A stretch of 64,000 nt of DNA from JAVVSK01 sp036654235 (GCA_036654235.1 JAVVSK010000006.1:39871-103870), one strand, 5' to 3'; shown: positions 52,031 to 61,013, numbered from the stretch's first letter. The notes: a model not told the origin generated them from the sequence alone. Translations and numbers: made by a program.

Positions 52031-53314
52031 TCAATGCGGAAGGTCGGAAACGTAATTTAAAAATATACCTGCCGAAAGAATGTCGGCGCATCCTCCGGGA
52101 CTTAAATTCCGTTTTATGAAGTCGGCATCGGCAGATAAAGCGGCAGAAAATCTATCTTCTTTTGAGAGAGATAACATTTTATTAGCTTCATTTATCATAT
52201 ACTTATACCCGGAGATCCCGGCGCGATGCAAAATATTCGTATCCGAAACGATTGGGAGCAGATCTAAAAGCGTAAAAACCGCAGCATCGTTATCGGAAAA
52301 GCCGCGTGTCAAGTAGTCTTTAAATTTATTGAACGCGAATAAGACGGAGGGAAATCCAGATACCGATTCGGACTTTATTCCGGAAATTCCAAAATCAGAT
52401 TCTACGGAAGAACCGTTTGGATTGCGAACGGCTGTTTTAAAGTGCTCAGCTGCAAGGTTAGCTGCAATTTGTAAAACGTCATCCCTATCGGTAGTAAAGC
52501 ATTTGCTGAAAGAAGCGAGAAGAAGCCCGATAGTAAAGATCGCGCCCCGATGCGTATTTACGCCGCCCGTTGCATTTAACATAGATCTTTCAGCGCGCTT
52601 TCCCTCCTCGCTCAATAATAGCATGAGCGTTTTATAGTCGGCGTTTGCGTTTTCAATACCAAATCGCGCCATGCGCTTAAAGTGCGGAAAGAGAGAAGAT
52701 GCGCTTGCGTAAAAATCAGGAAGTCCCATGTCGCTATGCGCTCCCGTATTATTTCTATCGACCAGCCCGGGCTTAGGGGTTGCCTCAACTTCGCATATCA
52801 ATGCGTCATATGCACATTTTGCGAGTGTAGACGAAAAATAGTCGTATAAAATTTCCATAGACGCTGATATAATTGTGTTTAGCCCATGGTTTCGGCTTCT
52901 CGCGCAGACAGACGCGATTTCGTTACAGATGAGACAACGACGCGGCTTTTCGCGGGTCATTTTTTCACCGGCGGTATTTAAAACATCAATGTCGAAAAGT
53001 CGTCCCAATTGGAAACTGTCCTCTATTTTGACCATTGCGGCTTTTATTGTTTCGGGATCGCCTTGAACCGCGAAATAACCCTCGTCTCCCGTCTCGAGAT
53101 GAATAACGGACGAATAGATAATATTCGGTAAAGCGGTTCTTATCATAGAAACACCGGTTAAAAAGGCACGACGAAGTAGGGGGAAAGATTTAATTTCGCC
53201 CGCCATATTCATTGTAAAACTTATAACCGCCGAATTAAAGCGGTTGGATAGTGCGCGTTGATTTATGACCCTCTGTTCGCGGGCATTTAGCATTTCGTCT
53301 ATATTTATCTTCAT
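52031..53314 (-). CDS. citXG: CitX-CitG fusion: citrate lyase holo-ACP/prosthetic-group synthesis
   Basis: The 427-residue product joins CitX (N-terminal third, with GRLFDIDVL and RRCLICN) to CitG (C-terminal two thirds, with TPKPGLVDRNNTGAHSDM and LNATGGVNTHRGAIFTIG). CitG makes the triphosphoribosyl-dephospho-CoA precursor and CitX attaches it to the citrate lyase acyl carrier protein. Fused CitXG is known in some bacteria. No citrate lyase genes are present in the window. The ATG at 53314 has no visible ribosome-binding site; an upstream TTG frame start at 53335 is less likely. Confidence 0.88.
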   Translation of the reverse strand: MKINIDEMLNAREQRVINQRALSNRFNSAVISFTMNMAGEIKSFPLLRRAFLTGVSMIRTALPNIIYSSVIHLETGDEGYFAVQGDPETIKAAMVKIEDSFQLGRLFDIDVLNTAGEKMTREKPRRCLICNEIASVCARSRNHGLNTIISASMEILYDYFSSTLAKCAYDALICEVEATPKPGLVDRNNTGAHSDMGLPDFYASASSLFPHFKRMARFGIENANADYKTLMLLLSEEGKRAERSMLNATGGVNTHRGAIFTIGLLLASFSKCFTTDRDDVLQIAANLAAEHFKTAVRNPNGSSVESDFGISGIKSESVSGFPSVLFAFNKFKDYLTRGFSDNDAAVFTLLDLLPIVSDTNILHRAGISGYKYMINEANKMLSLSKEDRFSAALSADADFIKRNLSPGGCADILSAGIFLNYVSDLPH

Positions 53315-53443
53315 AATGCAAGCATAATACAGCAAAGCTGTGGATTTTTCTATAGCAAATTTAAAATATACACGCCTGTGTGCAGGAATTTCAAAAAAAA
53401 TCGCGAATTAGTTGATGAAAAAGAGAGTATGGGAGGGGGATAA

Positions 53444-55222
53444 ATGTCGGCGTTTCCGGATGCTTGGATAGCTGAGCTTCTGAATAAAAGCGATATAGTT
53501 TCTATCGTTTCGGAATACTCAATGCTTAAAAAAAAAGGCGGCAAACTCTGGTGTTGTTGTCCCTTTCATTCGGAAAAAACCCCGTCTTTTTCCGTTTCCC
53601 CGGATAAACAACTTTATTATTGTTTTGGCTGTCATGTTGGCGGAGGTGTTATAAAATTCGTTATGGATATAGAGTCCATCTCATATACGGATGCGGTTAA
53701 GAATCTTGCACGCCGCGCCGGAATGGATCTTCCGAGCGAAATCGACGATGAAAAGCTCCGCCTTGAACGTGTAATACGTGAAAGACAGGCGGAAGCTTGT
53801 AAAGAGTCCGCGCGTTTTTTTCACGAAACTTTGATGAACGAGGAAGGCGCACCCGCTCTTGCATATTTAAAAAAACGCGGTGTCTCGTATCATGCTATAA
53901 GAAAATTCGGGCTTGGATTTTCCCCGAACGGAAGGACTGTGCTTATAGATGCGCTTAAAGCTAATGGATTTTCGGAAAATGAGCTGATAGGCGCGGGTGT
54001 TGCGCGGGAAAAGAGCGATGCCGGCGGCGGGAATCGCGTTTATGATGCGTTTTATAATCGGGTCATGTTTCCGATAATAGCGGTGAACAACAATGTTATA
54101 GGTTTTGGTGCGCGCGCAATTGGATCTGAACAGCCCAAATATATAAATACGGGCGAAACGCGGATTTTTAATAAGCGTTATAATCTTTTTGCGTTGAATT
54201 TAGTTAGAAAAAAGCGAACTGAGGATATAATCGTCGTTGAAGGCTATATGGACGTTATCCAACTTTTTTCGTCCGGAATTGAAAACGCAGTAGCCTCGCT
54301 TGGAACGGCGCTTACGCGCGAACAGGCGCGGTTGATAAAAAGATATGCGCAAACGGTTTATATAGCTTACGATGGGGATAGCGCGGGTCAAAACGCAACT
54401 ATCCGCGGTCTTGAAATATTGGCGGGTGAAGGGCTTCGCGTAAAGGTCATTGTTATACCTAACGAGATGGATCCTGACGATTTTGTTAAAAAGTTCGGGA
54501 AAGAGGCTTTTTTAAAGCTTAAAGATAACGCGCTTTCGCTTAACGCGTTTAAGCTTTTAAGTATAACGCGGACTCATGACCTTTCGACTGAAGATGGTCG
54601 TGAGGAATATGCGCTTAACGCTTGCAAACTCCTTTCGACTTTACAGCCTGTTGAACAGGCGCGGTTTTATGACGAGATAGCGAGAAACGCCGGAATAAGT
54701 ATCGAAACGGTTAAGGCGCAGTGCGCTTTGGGAACTATCGGCGTGAACGATAATAGGGAGGAACTGAGGCTAGAATATGAAAACGGAGATAACTCAGAGG
54801 CTATTTCCGATAAATATTTAAAAACGCTGATAAGATGCGCTGTTCTTAGCGGCGTGGCGGCTAAGATTATTTTTGAGAATTCTGCTGAGCTTGATTTGGA
54901 TAGCGAGTTGTTGACTTTATTTACAAATCTTTCCAATGGGCGCGAGGGGAAAGTAGATATTCGCCTTATTTTATCAGATGCGGAATATTCAGGCAAAACG
55001 CAGGCAATAATAGCGAACGCGGCGCAAGAGGAAGAATCAATTTTAGACCCTGAAAAAACGGCGTCGGATTGTGTTGATAGATTTAGGGCGTATAAGCTTA
55101 ATTTAAGCTTAATGAAAATAGCCGGACGGATAGACGATCATTCGGCAACTTACGATGATTACGAAAGTTTAACGCGTATAAATGCCGAGTTATCGGCATT
55201 AAAACGCAAAGCATACCAATAG
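53444..55222 (+). CDS. dnaG: DNA primase
   Basis: The 592-residue primase has the N-terminal zinc site C39-H42-C60-C63, a Toprim catalytic core (VVEGYMDVIQL, AYDGDSAGQNAT, DPDDF) and a helicase-binding C-terminal region. It starts at 53444 after GGGAGGGGG. The rpoD gene follows after 12 bases: the dnaG-rpoD part of the macromolecular synthesis operon, with rpsU absent. Confidence 0.97.
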   Translation: MSAFPDAWIAELLNKSDIVSIVSEYSMLKKKGGKLWCCCPFHSEKTPSFSVSPDKQLYYCFGCHVGGGVIKFVMDIESISYTDAVKNLARRAGMDLPSEIDDEKLRLERVIRERQAEACKESARFFHETLMNEEGAPALAYLKKRGVSYHAIRKFGLGFSPNGRTVLIDALKANGFSENELIGAGVAREKSDAGGGNRVYDAFYNRVMFPIIAVNNNVIGFGARAIGSEQPKYINTGETRIFNKRYNLFALNLVRKKRTEDIIVVEGYMDVIQLFSSGIENAVASLGTALTREQARLIKRYAQTVYIAYDGDSAGQNATIRGLEILAGEGLRVKVIVIPNEMDPDDFVKKFGKEAFLKLKDNALSLNAFKLLSITRTHDLSTEDGREEYALNACKLLSTLQPVEQARFYDEIARNAGISIETVKAQCALGTIGVNDNREELRLEYENGDNSEAISDKYLKTLIRCAVLSGVAAKIIFENSAELDLDSELLTLFTNLSNGREGKVDIRLILSDAEYSGKTQAIIANAAQEEESILDPEKTASDCVDRFRAYKLNLSLMKIAGRIDDHSATYDDYESLTRINAELSALKRKAYQ

Positions 55223-55234
55223 GAGGGCAATATT

Positions 55235-56308
55235 TTGGCGAGCACTGTCAACCGTGAACAAAAGATTAATGAGCTTTTGGAAAAGGGCAAGGCGAAGCAT
55301 GTTTTAACGTTTAAAGAGGTTATGGATGCGCTTGAGGAATTGGAACTGGATGCGTATCAAATAGAGATGATATATGACAAGCTTGAAGCTTTGGGAATCG
55401 ATGTTGTTGAGGAGATGAAGGGAAGCGAGGACGGGGACGAGGATGCGGTTGTTGAGCCCGAAATTGCGGCCGACGGCATCAATATTGACGATCCAGTACG
55501 AATGTACCTAAAAGAAATAGGACGGGTTCCTCTTCTTACAGCTCAACAAGAGGTGGAAATAGCTAAACGCATGGCGGCGGGAGATGAAGCGGCGAGCCGT
55601 GAACTTGCGGAGGCGAATCTTAGACTTGTTGTTTCGGTTGCGAAGCGATACGTTGGGCGCGGAATGTTGTTTTTAGACCTCATACAGGAAGGTAATATGG
55701 GTCTTATAAAGGCAGTTGAAAAATTCGACTATCAAAAGGGATATAAGTTTTCAACATATGCAACATGGTGGATTCGTCAGGCTATAACGCGCGCTATAGC
55801 GGATCAGGCGCGAACTATTCGAATTCCCGTTCATATGGTTGAAACTATAAATAAAGTTATACGCGTAAATCGTCAACTTTTACAGGAACTTGGAAGAGAT
55901 CCGAGACCCGATGAGATAGCTAAGGAAATAGGGTGTCCCGAGGAAAAAGTGCGCGAAGCGATAAAGGTAGCGCAGGAGCCGGTTTCTTTGGAAACGCCTA
56001 TCGGCGAAGAAGAAGATAGTCATCTCGGGGATTTTATACCCGACGACGATGCGCCGGCACCCGAAAACGTTGCGGCGTTTACGATGCTTAAAGAACAGTT
56101 GGTCGAGGTTTTAAATACGCTTACGGCGAGGGAAGAAAAAGTCTTACGCCTTCGCTTTGGGTTAGACGACGGAAGGGCTAGGACTCTTGAGGAAGTTGGA
56201 AAAGAGTTTAACGTTACGCGCGAACGCATTCGTCAAATAGAGGCGAAGGCGCTGCGAAAGCTAAGGCATCCGAGCCGTAGTAAAAAGTTAAAAGATTTTT
56301 TGGATTGA
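55235..56308 (+). CDS. rpoD: Primary sigma factor RpoD (SigA)
   Basis: The 357-residue factor has region 1.2 (DDPVRMYLKEIGRVPLL), regions 2.1-2.4 (LRLVVSVAKRYVGRGM, YATWWIRQAITRAI), region 3 and region 4.2 (TLEEVGKEFNVTRERIRQIEAKALRKL). The start is TTG at 55235, 7 bases after AGGAGGG. The N-terminal region 1.1 is short, as in Gram-positive SigA. It recognises the TTGACA/TATAAT promoters listed here. Confidence 0.97.
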   Translation: MASTVNREQKINELLEKGKAKHVLTFKEVMDALEELELDAYQIEMIYDKLEALGIDVVEEMKGSEDGDEDAVVEPEIAADGINIDDPVRMYLKEIGRVPLLTAQQEVEIAKRMAAGDEAASRELAEANLRLVVSVAKRYVGRGMLFLDLIQEGNMGLIKAVEKFDYQKGYKFSTYATWWIRQAITRAIADQARTIRIPVHMVETINKVIRVNRQLLQELGRDPRPDEIAKEIGCPEEKVREAIKVAQEPVSLETPIGEEEDSHLGDFIPDDDAPAPENVAAFTMLKEQLVEVLNTLTAREEKVLRLRFGLDDGRARTLEEVGKEFNVTRERIRQIEAKALRKLRHPSRSKKLKDFLD

Positions 56309-56326
56309 GTTTAAACGGAGGTAAAA

Positions 56327-56842
56327 ATGAAAAAGATAGATATTTTTGACATTATGGGAGCCGCGATGAAGCAAATCGATAACGGCGCTTTTCTAATGGC
56401 GGGGAAAGAAAACAATCCTATGACGATAGGATGGGGCTTGTTGGGCGTTATTTGGGGAAGACCGATGTGCGCGGTGCTGGTCAGAAAGACGAGATATTCG
56501 CATGAGCTTTTGAAAGATGGACATTTCACCCTATCTGTTCCGTATTTATCGACCATGAAGGACGAATTGAGCCTATGCGGGACCGCTTCGGGACGCGATA
56601 TGAACAAGCTCGAACAATTAAATGTTTCCGCTATCCCACTTCCTACCGCCTCTGTCGGAGCTTTCCCGGGTTGTCAATATTATTTTGACTGTAAAGTTGT
56701 CTATGAGGACGATATGGATATGAGCCGCGTTGACGAGAGTGTAAAAAAAGAATGGTATAACGAAAAAAATCAGGCGACGGCAGATGGCGATCCACATACC
56801 ATATATTTTGCGGAAGTGACGAACATATATCTGAATGACTAA
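56327..56842 (+). CDS. Flavin reductase-like FMN-binding protein
   Basis: The 171-residue protein fits the flavin-reductase-like split-barrel family: FLMAGKENNPMTIGWGLLGVIWGRPMCAVLVRKTRYSHELL-type N-terminal half with the FMN-contact pattern N-x-MTIGW and an RxxRYS-type segment. It probably binds FMN and reduces flavin or an unknown substrate. It lies 18 bases past rpoD with its own GGAGG and may be read through from dnaG-rpoD. Substrate unknown. Confidence 0.8.
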   Translation: MKKIDIFDIMGAAMKQIDNGAFLMAGKENNPMTIGWGLLGVIWGRPMCAVLVRKTRYSHELLKDGHFTLSVPYLSTMKDELSLCGTASGRDMNKLEQLNVSAIPLPTASVGAFPGCQYYFDCKVVYEDDMDMSRVDESVKKEWYNEKNQATADGDPHTIYFAEVTNIYLND

Positions 56843-56887
56843 AGTTTGATAGATAAAACAACCATCAAAATATAGCCTTAAAAAACG

Positions 56888-56920
56888 GCGACTGTTATTT
56901 TATAATGGTCGCTGCTTTTT
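56888..56920. terminator. Terminator between convergent flavin-reductase and comEC genes
   Basis: GCGACTGTTAT (56888-56898) pairs with ATAATGGTCGC (56902-56912), with two adjacent G-U pairs on the plus strand. TGCTTTTT follows on the plus strand. Confidence 0.8.
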
Positions 56921-58385
56921 ATTGAGTTAGATAAATTAAAATGGCTATTGCGGCTAAAGCGACCGCGCATAAAAAATTTATTGATTTTCTTTTTAAAGAA
57001 TATCCTGAGACGAAGAAAAGTGAAAGAGAAAACAAAATACCCGATATGATCGGGACAACGGGAACGGAGACGACCGCGAAAGATAAATCCGAAATAGCGC
57101 TTGCGGTGGATAAAACAATATTAGAGAAAAAATCGGCGATAAAGGAAAAGGGAAGTATAAGAGGCTCATATAAAAACGATATTGCTATGCCGAAAAAAGC
57201 GAATATAAGAGCGACGCTTGCAGCAGGAATAGCGACTAGGTTGGCTATAGGAGAAAATAACGGTATTTGCTTAAAATATGCGGATAATGGACAAAAAGTT
57301 CCGATACTTGCTCCAATGGAAAGAGATATAGAATTTGTAAATGGACGAATTTTTCGCGGGACGGATATTCTTGTCAATGCGCTACTGATCAAAATTATAC
57401 CTATCATTGCGCAAAATGAGAGCGCAAAACTACATGAATATATAAAATAAGGATTTATTGCGACGATAACTAAAAAGGCGAAAGAAAGCGACGAAAGAGA
57501 ATCCGGTCGCCTATATATACATTTTCCAAAAAGATAACACAGAAACATTATCGACGCGCGAAGCAATGATGGGGAGAACCCTGTCATAGCAGTATAAAAC
57601 GTTAAAAACACAGTTATAAAAAACAAACGAACCCATCTATTGAATGGTGCAAATAAATAAGTCAGGCAGCCGGCTATTATTGAAACGTGCAAACCCGAAA
57701 GCGAAAGTATATGAGCTACGCCGGAGTTTTGGACGGAAAGCTTCGTTTCATAGTTTAAATCTGCCGTATCGCCGAGGATCATGCCTTTTATAAACGCTGA
57801 ATTTATAAAATTACGATTGATTGAGCTTTCTATTTCCAATTTAATTTTTGAAAGTGCGGTAAAAATTGTAGGTTCATTTGGCACGGCATATGGTCTTTTT
57901 ATGCGCGTAACCGCGAATATTCCATTGGAAATATAGTAATGCGGCAAATAATCTTCCATGTTGTTTGAAAAATGCACGTAACCATACGCATAAACCGTCT
58001 CACCATAAGAAAGTTCGACATCCGAATCTATTAATATTTTCCCGGGAAATAATACGCTGTTGATTTTTGCATTATTAAGTACCGCCGTTTTCCCCTCCTT
58101 ACAGACAGTACCGCTTATTACGCGCATACCGTCCTCGGGAGTTTTTGATGGATAAAATATAAAAGTTCGAAAAGTAAAAATAAAAAAAGCTATGGCGAAT
58201 AGAGCGATAGCGCGTTTCTTAAAAATAATTGAGATAATAACGACGATTAAGGAGATAATAATAGCTATGATATTATTATCCCTATAAGTCTCCGAAAATA
58301 TAAGTATCCCAAATAAAGCTCCAAGAGCCATAATCAACATTGGACGATAATTAAAAAAGCGAAATAGCTGCATTATTTTTGGCAT
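56919..58385 (-). CDS. comEC: ComEC/Rec2-family DNA uptake channel, without nuclease domain
   Basis: The 488-residue membrane protein has about ten hydrophobic segments. The ComEC hallmark VAHILSLSGLHVSIIAG lies near residue 232, inside the Competence domain, and an N-terminal DUF4131-like part contains the OB-type region (about 85-165). The C-terminal metallo-beta-lactamase-like domain present in Bacillus ComEC (about 770 residues) is absent; the protein ends after the last helix. It would move single-stranded DNA across the membrane. ComM- and DprA-type genes occur at the window start. Confidence 0.87.
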   Translation of the reverse strand: MPKIMQLFRFFNYRPMLIMALGALFGILIFSETYRDNNIIAIIISLIVVIISIIFKKRAIALFAIAFFIFTFRTFIFYPSKTPEDGMRVISGTVCKEGKTAVLNNAKINSVLFPGKILIDSDVELSYGETVYAYGYVHFSNNMEDYLPHYYISNGIFAVTRIKRPYAVPNEPTIFTALSKIKLEIESSINRNFINSAFIKGMILGDTADLNYETKLSVQNSGVAHILSLSGLHVSIIAGCLTYLFAPFNRWVRLFFITVFLTFYTAMTGFSPSLLRASIMFLCYLFGKCIYRRPDSLSSLSFAFLVIVAINPYFIYSCSFALSFCAMIGIILISSALTRISVPRKIRPFTNSISLSIGASIGTFCPLSAYFKQIPLFSPIANLVAIPAASVALIFAFFGIAISFLYEPLILPFSFIADFFSNIVLSTASAISDLSFAVVSVPVVPIISGILFSLSLFFVSGYSLKRKSINFLCAVALAAIAILIYLTQ

Positions 58386-58501
58386 TATCGGACGGCTTTC
58401 TGCAATTAATTACATTAACTTACTTTATTTTCCCATATTTAAAATCTTCGGTCAAATAGGGAAAAAACTAATATGAACAGAAAATATATTTCAAAAAACT
58501 A

Positions 58502-58530
58502 TTGACAAAAGCAAAAATATAAATTAGAAT
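58502..58530 (+). promoter_or_regulatory. Predicted perR promoter
   Basis: A perfect TTGACA (58502-58507) and TAGAAT (58525-58530) are 17 bases apart. Confidence 0.85.
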
Positions 58531-58532
58531 AA

Positions 58533-58547
58533 AGATAATGATTATCG
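58533..58547 (+). promoter_or_regulatory. Fur-type operator just downstream of the perR -10 box
   Basis: AGATAATGATTATCG matches the TGATAATNATTATCA Fur box at 12 of 14 defined positions. It lies over the expected transcription start, so a bound regulator would block the promoter. The G/C at the discriminating positions is Fur-like rather than PerR-like. Confidence 0.8.
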
Positions 58548-58570
58548 TTATTGAAATGAGCTGAGGAAAA

Positions 58571-58963
58571 ATGCCAACGAGAAATAAGAGTGATAAGCGT
58601 GACGCGATATATGAAGCGTTGAAGGCAACGAAAGAACATCCGAGCGCCGAAACACTATATGAAGCTATGAGAGAAAAAGTTCCGGGCATTGGTCTTGCGA
58701 CGGTATATAGAAACCTCAACCTTTTTTTAGAGGATGGAATGGCGATAAGCGTTGGGTTCGTTAATGGGAAAGAACGGTTTGACGCAAACTGTATGCCTCA
58801 TACGCATTTTATTTGCGAAAAATGTGGCACGGTTATCGATTGCGACGATATTGATCCGGCAGAAATAAAAGTCGAGCTTATGGAAAAATATGGCGCGGAA
58901 GCGAACTCTATGGTACTGCGTGGGCTATGCGCCTTATGCAATAAAAAAGTTAGCGACGGATAA
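58571..58963 (+). CDS. perR: PerR-type peroxide-sensing Fur-family repressor
   Basis: The 130-residue protein has a winged helix with GLATVYRNLNLF. H23, D71, H77, H79 and D90 have exactly the spacing of the five metal ligands of Bacillus PerR (H37, D85, H91, H93, D104). C82, C85, C120 and C123 form the structural zinc site. Oxidation of these histidines would release DNA. A reverse rubrerythrin gene lies 52 bases downstream, which supports a peroxide role, and an operator at the promoter suggests autoregulation. Confidence 0.88.
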   Translation: MPTRNKSDKRDAIYEALKATKEHPSAETLYEAMREKVPGIGLATVYRNLNLFLEDGMAISVGFVNGKERFDANCMPHTHFICEKCGTVIDCDDIDPAEIKVELMEKYGAEANSMVLRGLCALCNKKVSDG

Positions 58964-59015
58964 TCCGTTCTAAATAAAAAACAAAGAAAAAAATAATCTT
59001 GGAGGATTTATTATT

Positions 59016-59564
59016 ATGAAGAAGTTTAGATGTTTAATTTGCGGTTATGTTCATACGGGAGATACCCCCCCTGAGTTTTGCCCACAGTGCAAGGCTCCCG
59101 CTTCAAAATTTGTTGAGATCGTAGATACTGTTACATCTTATGCCTCAGAGCATATTGTCGGGATAGCTAATGGTGTCGATAAAGAGATATATGAGGGCTT
59201 AGTAGCTAATTTTAACGGCGAATGTTCCGAGGTGGGTATGTATCTGGCTATGAGCCGCGTAGCCGATAGAGAAGGATATCCCGAAGTTGCGGAGGCATAT
59301 AAGAGATATGCTTTTGAAGAGGCGGAACATGCGGCTAAGTTTGCGGAGCTTCTCGGAGAATGCGTAACGGACAGCACGGAGAAAAACCTAAAAATGCGTT
59401 GCGATGCTGAGCATGGTGCATGCGCCGGTAAGTTCGAACTTGCGAAGCGCGCGAAGGAACTTAATCTCGACGCTATCCATGACACTGTACACGAAATGGC
59501 TAAAGATGAAGCACGTCATGGTGCTGGTTTCGTTGGCCTTTTAAATAGGTATTTTGGTAAATAA
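59016..59564 (+). CDS. Reverse rubrerythrin
   Basis: The 182-residue protein has an N-terminal rubredoxin iron site (C6, C9, C22, C25) followed by a ferritin-like di-iron domain with EEAEHAAKF and DEARHGAGF. This order is the reverse of classical rubrerythrin. Such proteins are NADH-dependent peroxidases that protect clostridia from H2O2 and O2, and they are known PerR targets. TTGGAGG precedes the start. Confidence 0.93.
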   Translation: MKKFRCLICGYVHTGDTPPEFCPQCKAPASKFVEIVDTVTSYASEHIVGIANGVDKEIYEGLVANFNGECSEVGMYLAMSRVADREGYPEVAEAYKRYAFEEAEHAAKFAELLGECVTDSTEKNLKMRCDAEHGACAGKFELAKRAKELNLDAIHDTVHEMAKDEARHGAGFVGLLNRYFGK

Positions 59565-59665
59565 TCGAAATATCGCGTGGTCTTGCGCTTACGTTGGCGC
59601 ATTGACGATAAAAGTTCGTTTTTGATAGTATTGTTTCTTCTTGTTTGATTGGTTTGCTCCTAAAA

Positions 59666-59708
59666 AAATCGCCCTGATGACTAAAGTGCAGTCATCAGGG
59701 CGATTTTG
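59666..59708. terminator. Terminator after reverse rubrerythrin
   Basis: AAATCGCCCTGATGACT (59666-59682) pairs perfectly with AGTCATCAGGGCGATTT (59690-59706), a 17-bp stem. T-runs occur on both strands. The rest of 59565-59853 holds nothing I can support. Confidence 0.93.
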
Positions 59709-59853
59709 TAATTTACATTTTTTTATCTATAAAACAGCAATTCTTTTTCTGTGTATTTTACATATCTTAGTTGAGGGAAGATATTTTGCGAGTAATTTTC
59801 GGCGGATATTATTAAAGTTCAATGTTTGGTATATTATAATTTCCGGAGTATTC

Positions 59854-60570
59854 CTAAAAAATAAGATCAATGCAAGCTTTTTTTGCCTGTGAATGCTGAT
59901 ATTTGCGTGGTATATTGAAAAGCTTTCCATCTTTTATAAAGCGCGCCCCTGTCTGTCTGAAAATAAAGTTAACGTGAGCAGTTTCGCATTGTCTCCTTAT
60001 ATCGAGAATCCAGTCGTAATTGACGGGGCGGGCAAATTCACCGGATTCGCCGCCGACGCTTACATTTATAATTTCGCTGTTTAAGTATGGCGTTAGGTCG
60101 ATAGGGGAAAGGAGCGGTTCACAGACAATGTATTTATTTGCTATTGGAAGATCATTGAATATCGGAAGCCGTATTTCTGTCTCATGTTGATTTTCGGCGG
60201 TGACGCTGATATGAACATTTCCGTATCCTAATCCCCAATCATCGGGGAGTTGGGACGCGAGACGCACGATTCGCTTTGTTATGAAGAAAAACTCAATGTC
60301 GCTGCGCATTCGCATCATAGCCCAAGCTTCGCTTCGCCATTCGTCGGCAGTATCGAGAAGAAAATCCGAAGAAAAGCAGGTAAAAACAAATTCGCCGCTT
60401 TTGATTTTATATTCGCCGTTTCGCTTTCGTTGGATAGGTAACAAAAAATCACCGGTCTTAAAAACAACCGACGCATTTTTTCCGTGTGCCGAATCAATAC
60501 GGTATATATAACAATTTTCACAGCCGGCGCTATACTTTTTACAGCCGTGCCATGGATTCCACTTTGCCAT
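59854..60570 (-). CDS. DUF5131 / phage Gp37-Gp68-like protein
   Basis: The 238-residue protein begins with NPWHGCKKYSAGCENCY, giving C10, C17 and C20 in the CX6CX2C pattern of this family, which resembles a radical-SAM cluster site. Later motifs FFFITKR, HISVTAENQ and VSVGGESGEFARPV also fit the family. Function is unknown; members occur in phages and defence-like islands. The ATG at 60570 directly follows the HU terminator and has no visible ribosome-binding site. No phage genes are nearby. Confidence 0.85.
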   Translation of the reverse strand: MAKWNPWHGCKKYSAGCENCYIYRIDSAHGKNASVVFKTGDFLLPIQRKRNGEYKIKSGEFVFTCFSSDFLLDTADEWRSEAWAMMRMRSDIEFFFITKRIVRLASQLPDDWGLGYGNVHISVTAENQHETEIRLPIFNDLPIANKYIVCEPLLSPIDLTPYLNSEIINVSVGGESGEFARPVNYDWILDIRRQCETAHVNFIFRQTGARFIKDGKLFNIPRKYQHSQAKKACIDLIF

Positions 60571-60604
60571 AAAAATAGAGGCGGAAGAAGCGCTTTCTTC
60601 CGCC
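60571..60604 (-). terminator. Terminator of the HU gene
   Basis: On the minus strand GGCGGAAGAA (60604-60595), a 5-base loop and TTCTTCCGCC (60589-60580) are followed by TCTATTTTT. The T-run abuts the ATG of the DUF5131 gene. Confidence 0.82.
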
Positions 60605-60615
60605 CGGTGTCATTC

Positions 60616-60888
60616 TTACTTTAGAACGTCTTTGAAAGCTTTTCCGGGTTTAAAAGCCGGAACTTTAGAAGCGGGAATCTCGATAGGTTCACCGGTAGCC
60701 GGGTTATGCCCGGTGCGTGCCGAACGTTCGCGAACTTCAAAAGCGCCAAAGCCAACCAGTTGCACCTTGTTGCCTTCTTTTAATGCTCCGATTATGGCAG
60801 ATAGCATAGCATTGACTGCTTTTTCAGAATCTTTTTTTGTCAGTTCGCTGGATTTAGCGACCATTTCGATAATCTCGGTCTTGTTCAT
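60616..60888 (-). CDS. hup: DNA-binding protein HU
   Basis: The 90-residue nucleoid protein starts MNKTEIIEMVAK and has the arm signature GFGAFEVRERSARTGHNPATGE. It bends DNA as a dimer. The strong AAGGAGGA site and separate promoter suit its high expression. A TAAGGC/GCCTTA hairpin lies in its leader. Confidence 0.98.
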   Translation of the reverse strand: MNKTEIIEMVAKSSELTKKDSEKAVNAMLSAIIGALKEGNKVQLVGFGAFEVRERSARTGHNPATGEPIEIPASKVPAFKPGKAFKDVLK

Positions 60889-60943
60889 CAGATAATTCCT
60901 CCTTATTAGCTGTAAGGCATTGAAGCCTTAATTCTTGTTAGAC

Positions 60944-60972
60944 ATTTTAACAGTAATAGCCCCATTGTACAA
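60944..60972 (-). promoter_or_regulatory. Predicted HU promoter
   Basis: On the minus strand TTGTAC (60972-60967) and TAAAAT (60949-60944) are 17 bases apart, between mazG and hup. Confidence 0.6.
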
Positions 60973-61013
60973 GCGTTTTTATGTGAAAAATTCAAAAAAC
61001 ATGCATTTTGGCA

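Noticed and set aside
56941..57450. 169-codon plus-strand frame
   Set aside because: It is antisense to comEC, which has clear family motifs; no ribosome-binding site or homologous pattern.
59641..59892. 83-codon plus-strand frame after reverse rubrerythrin
   Set aside because: It starts at a non-ATG codon, runs through a perfect 17-bp terminator hairpin and overlaps the DUF5131 gene.
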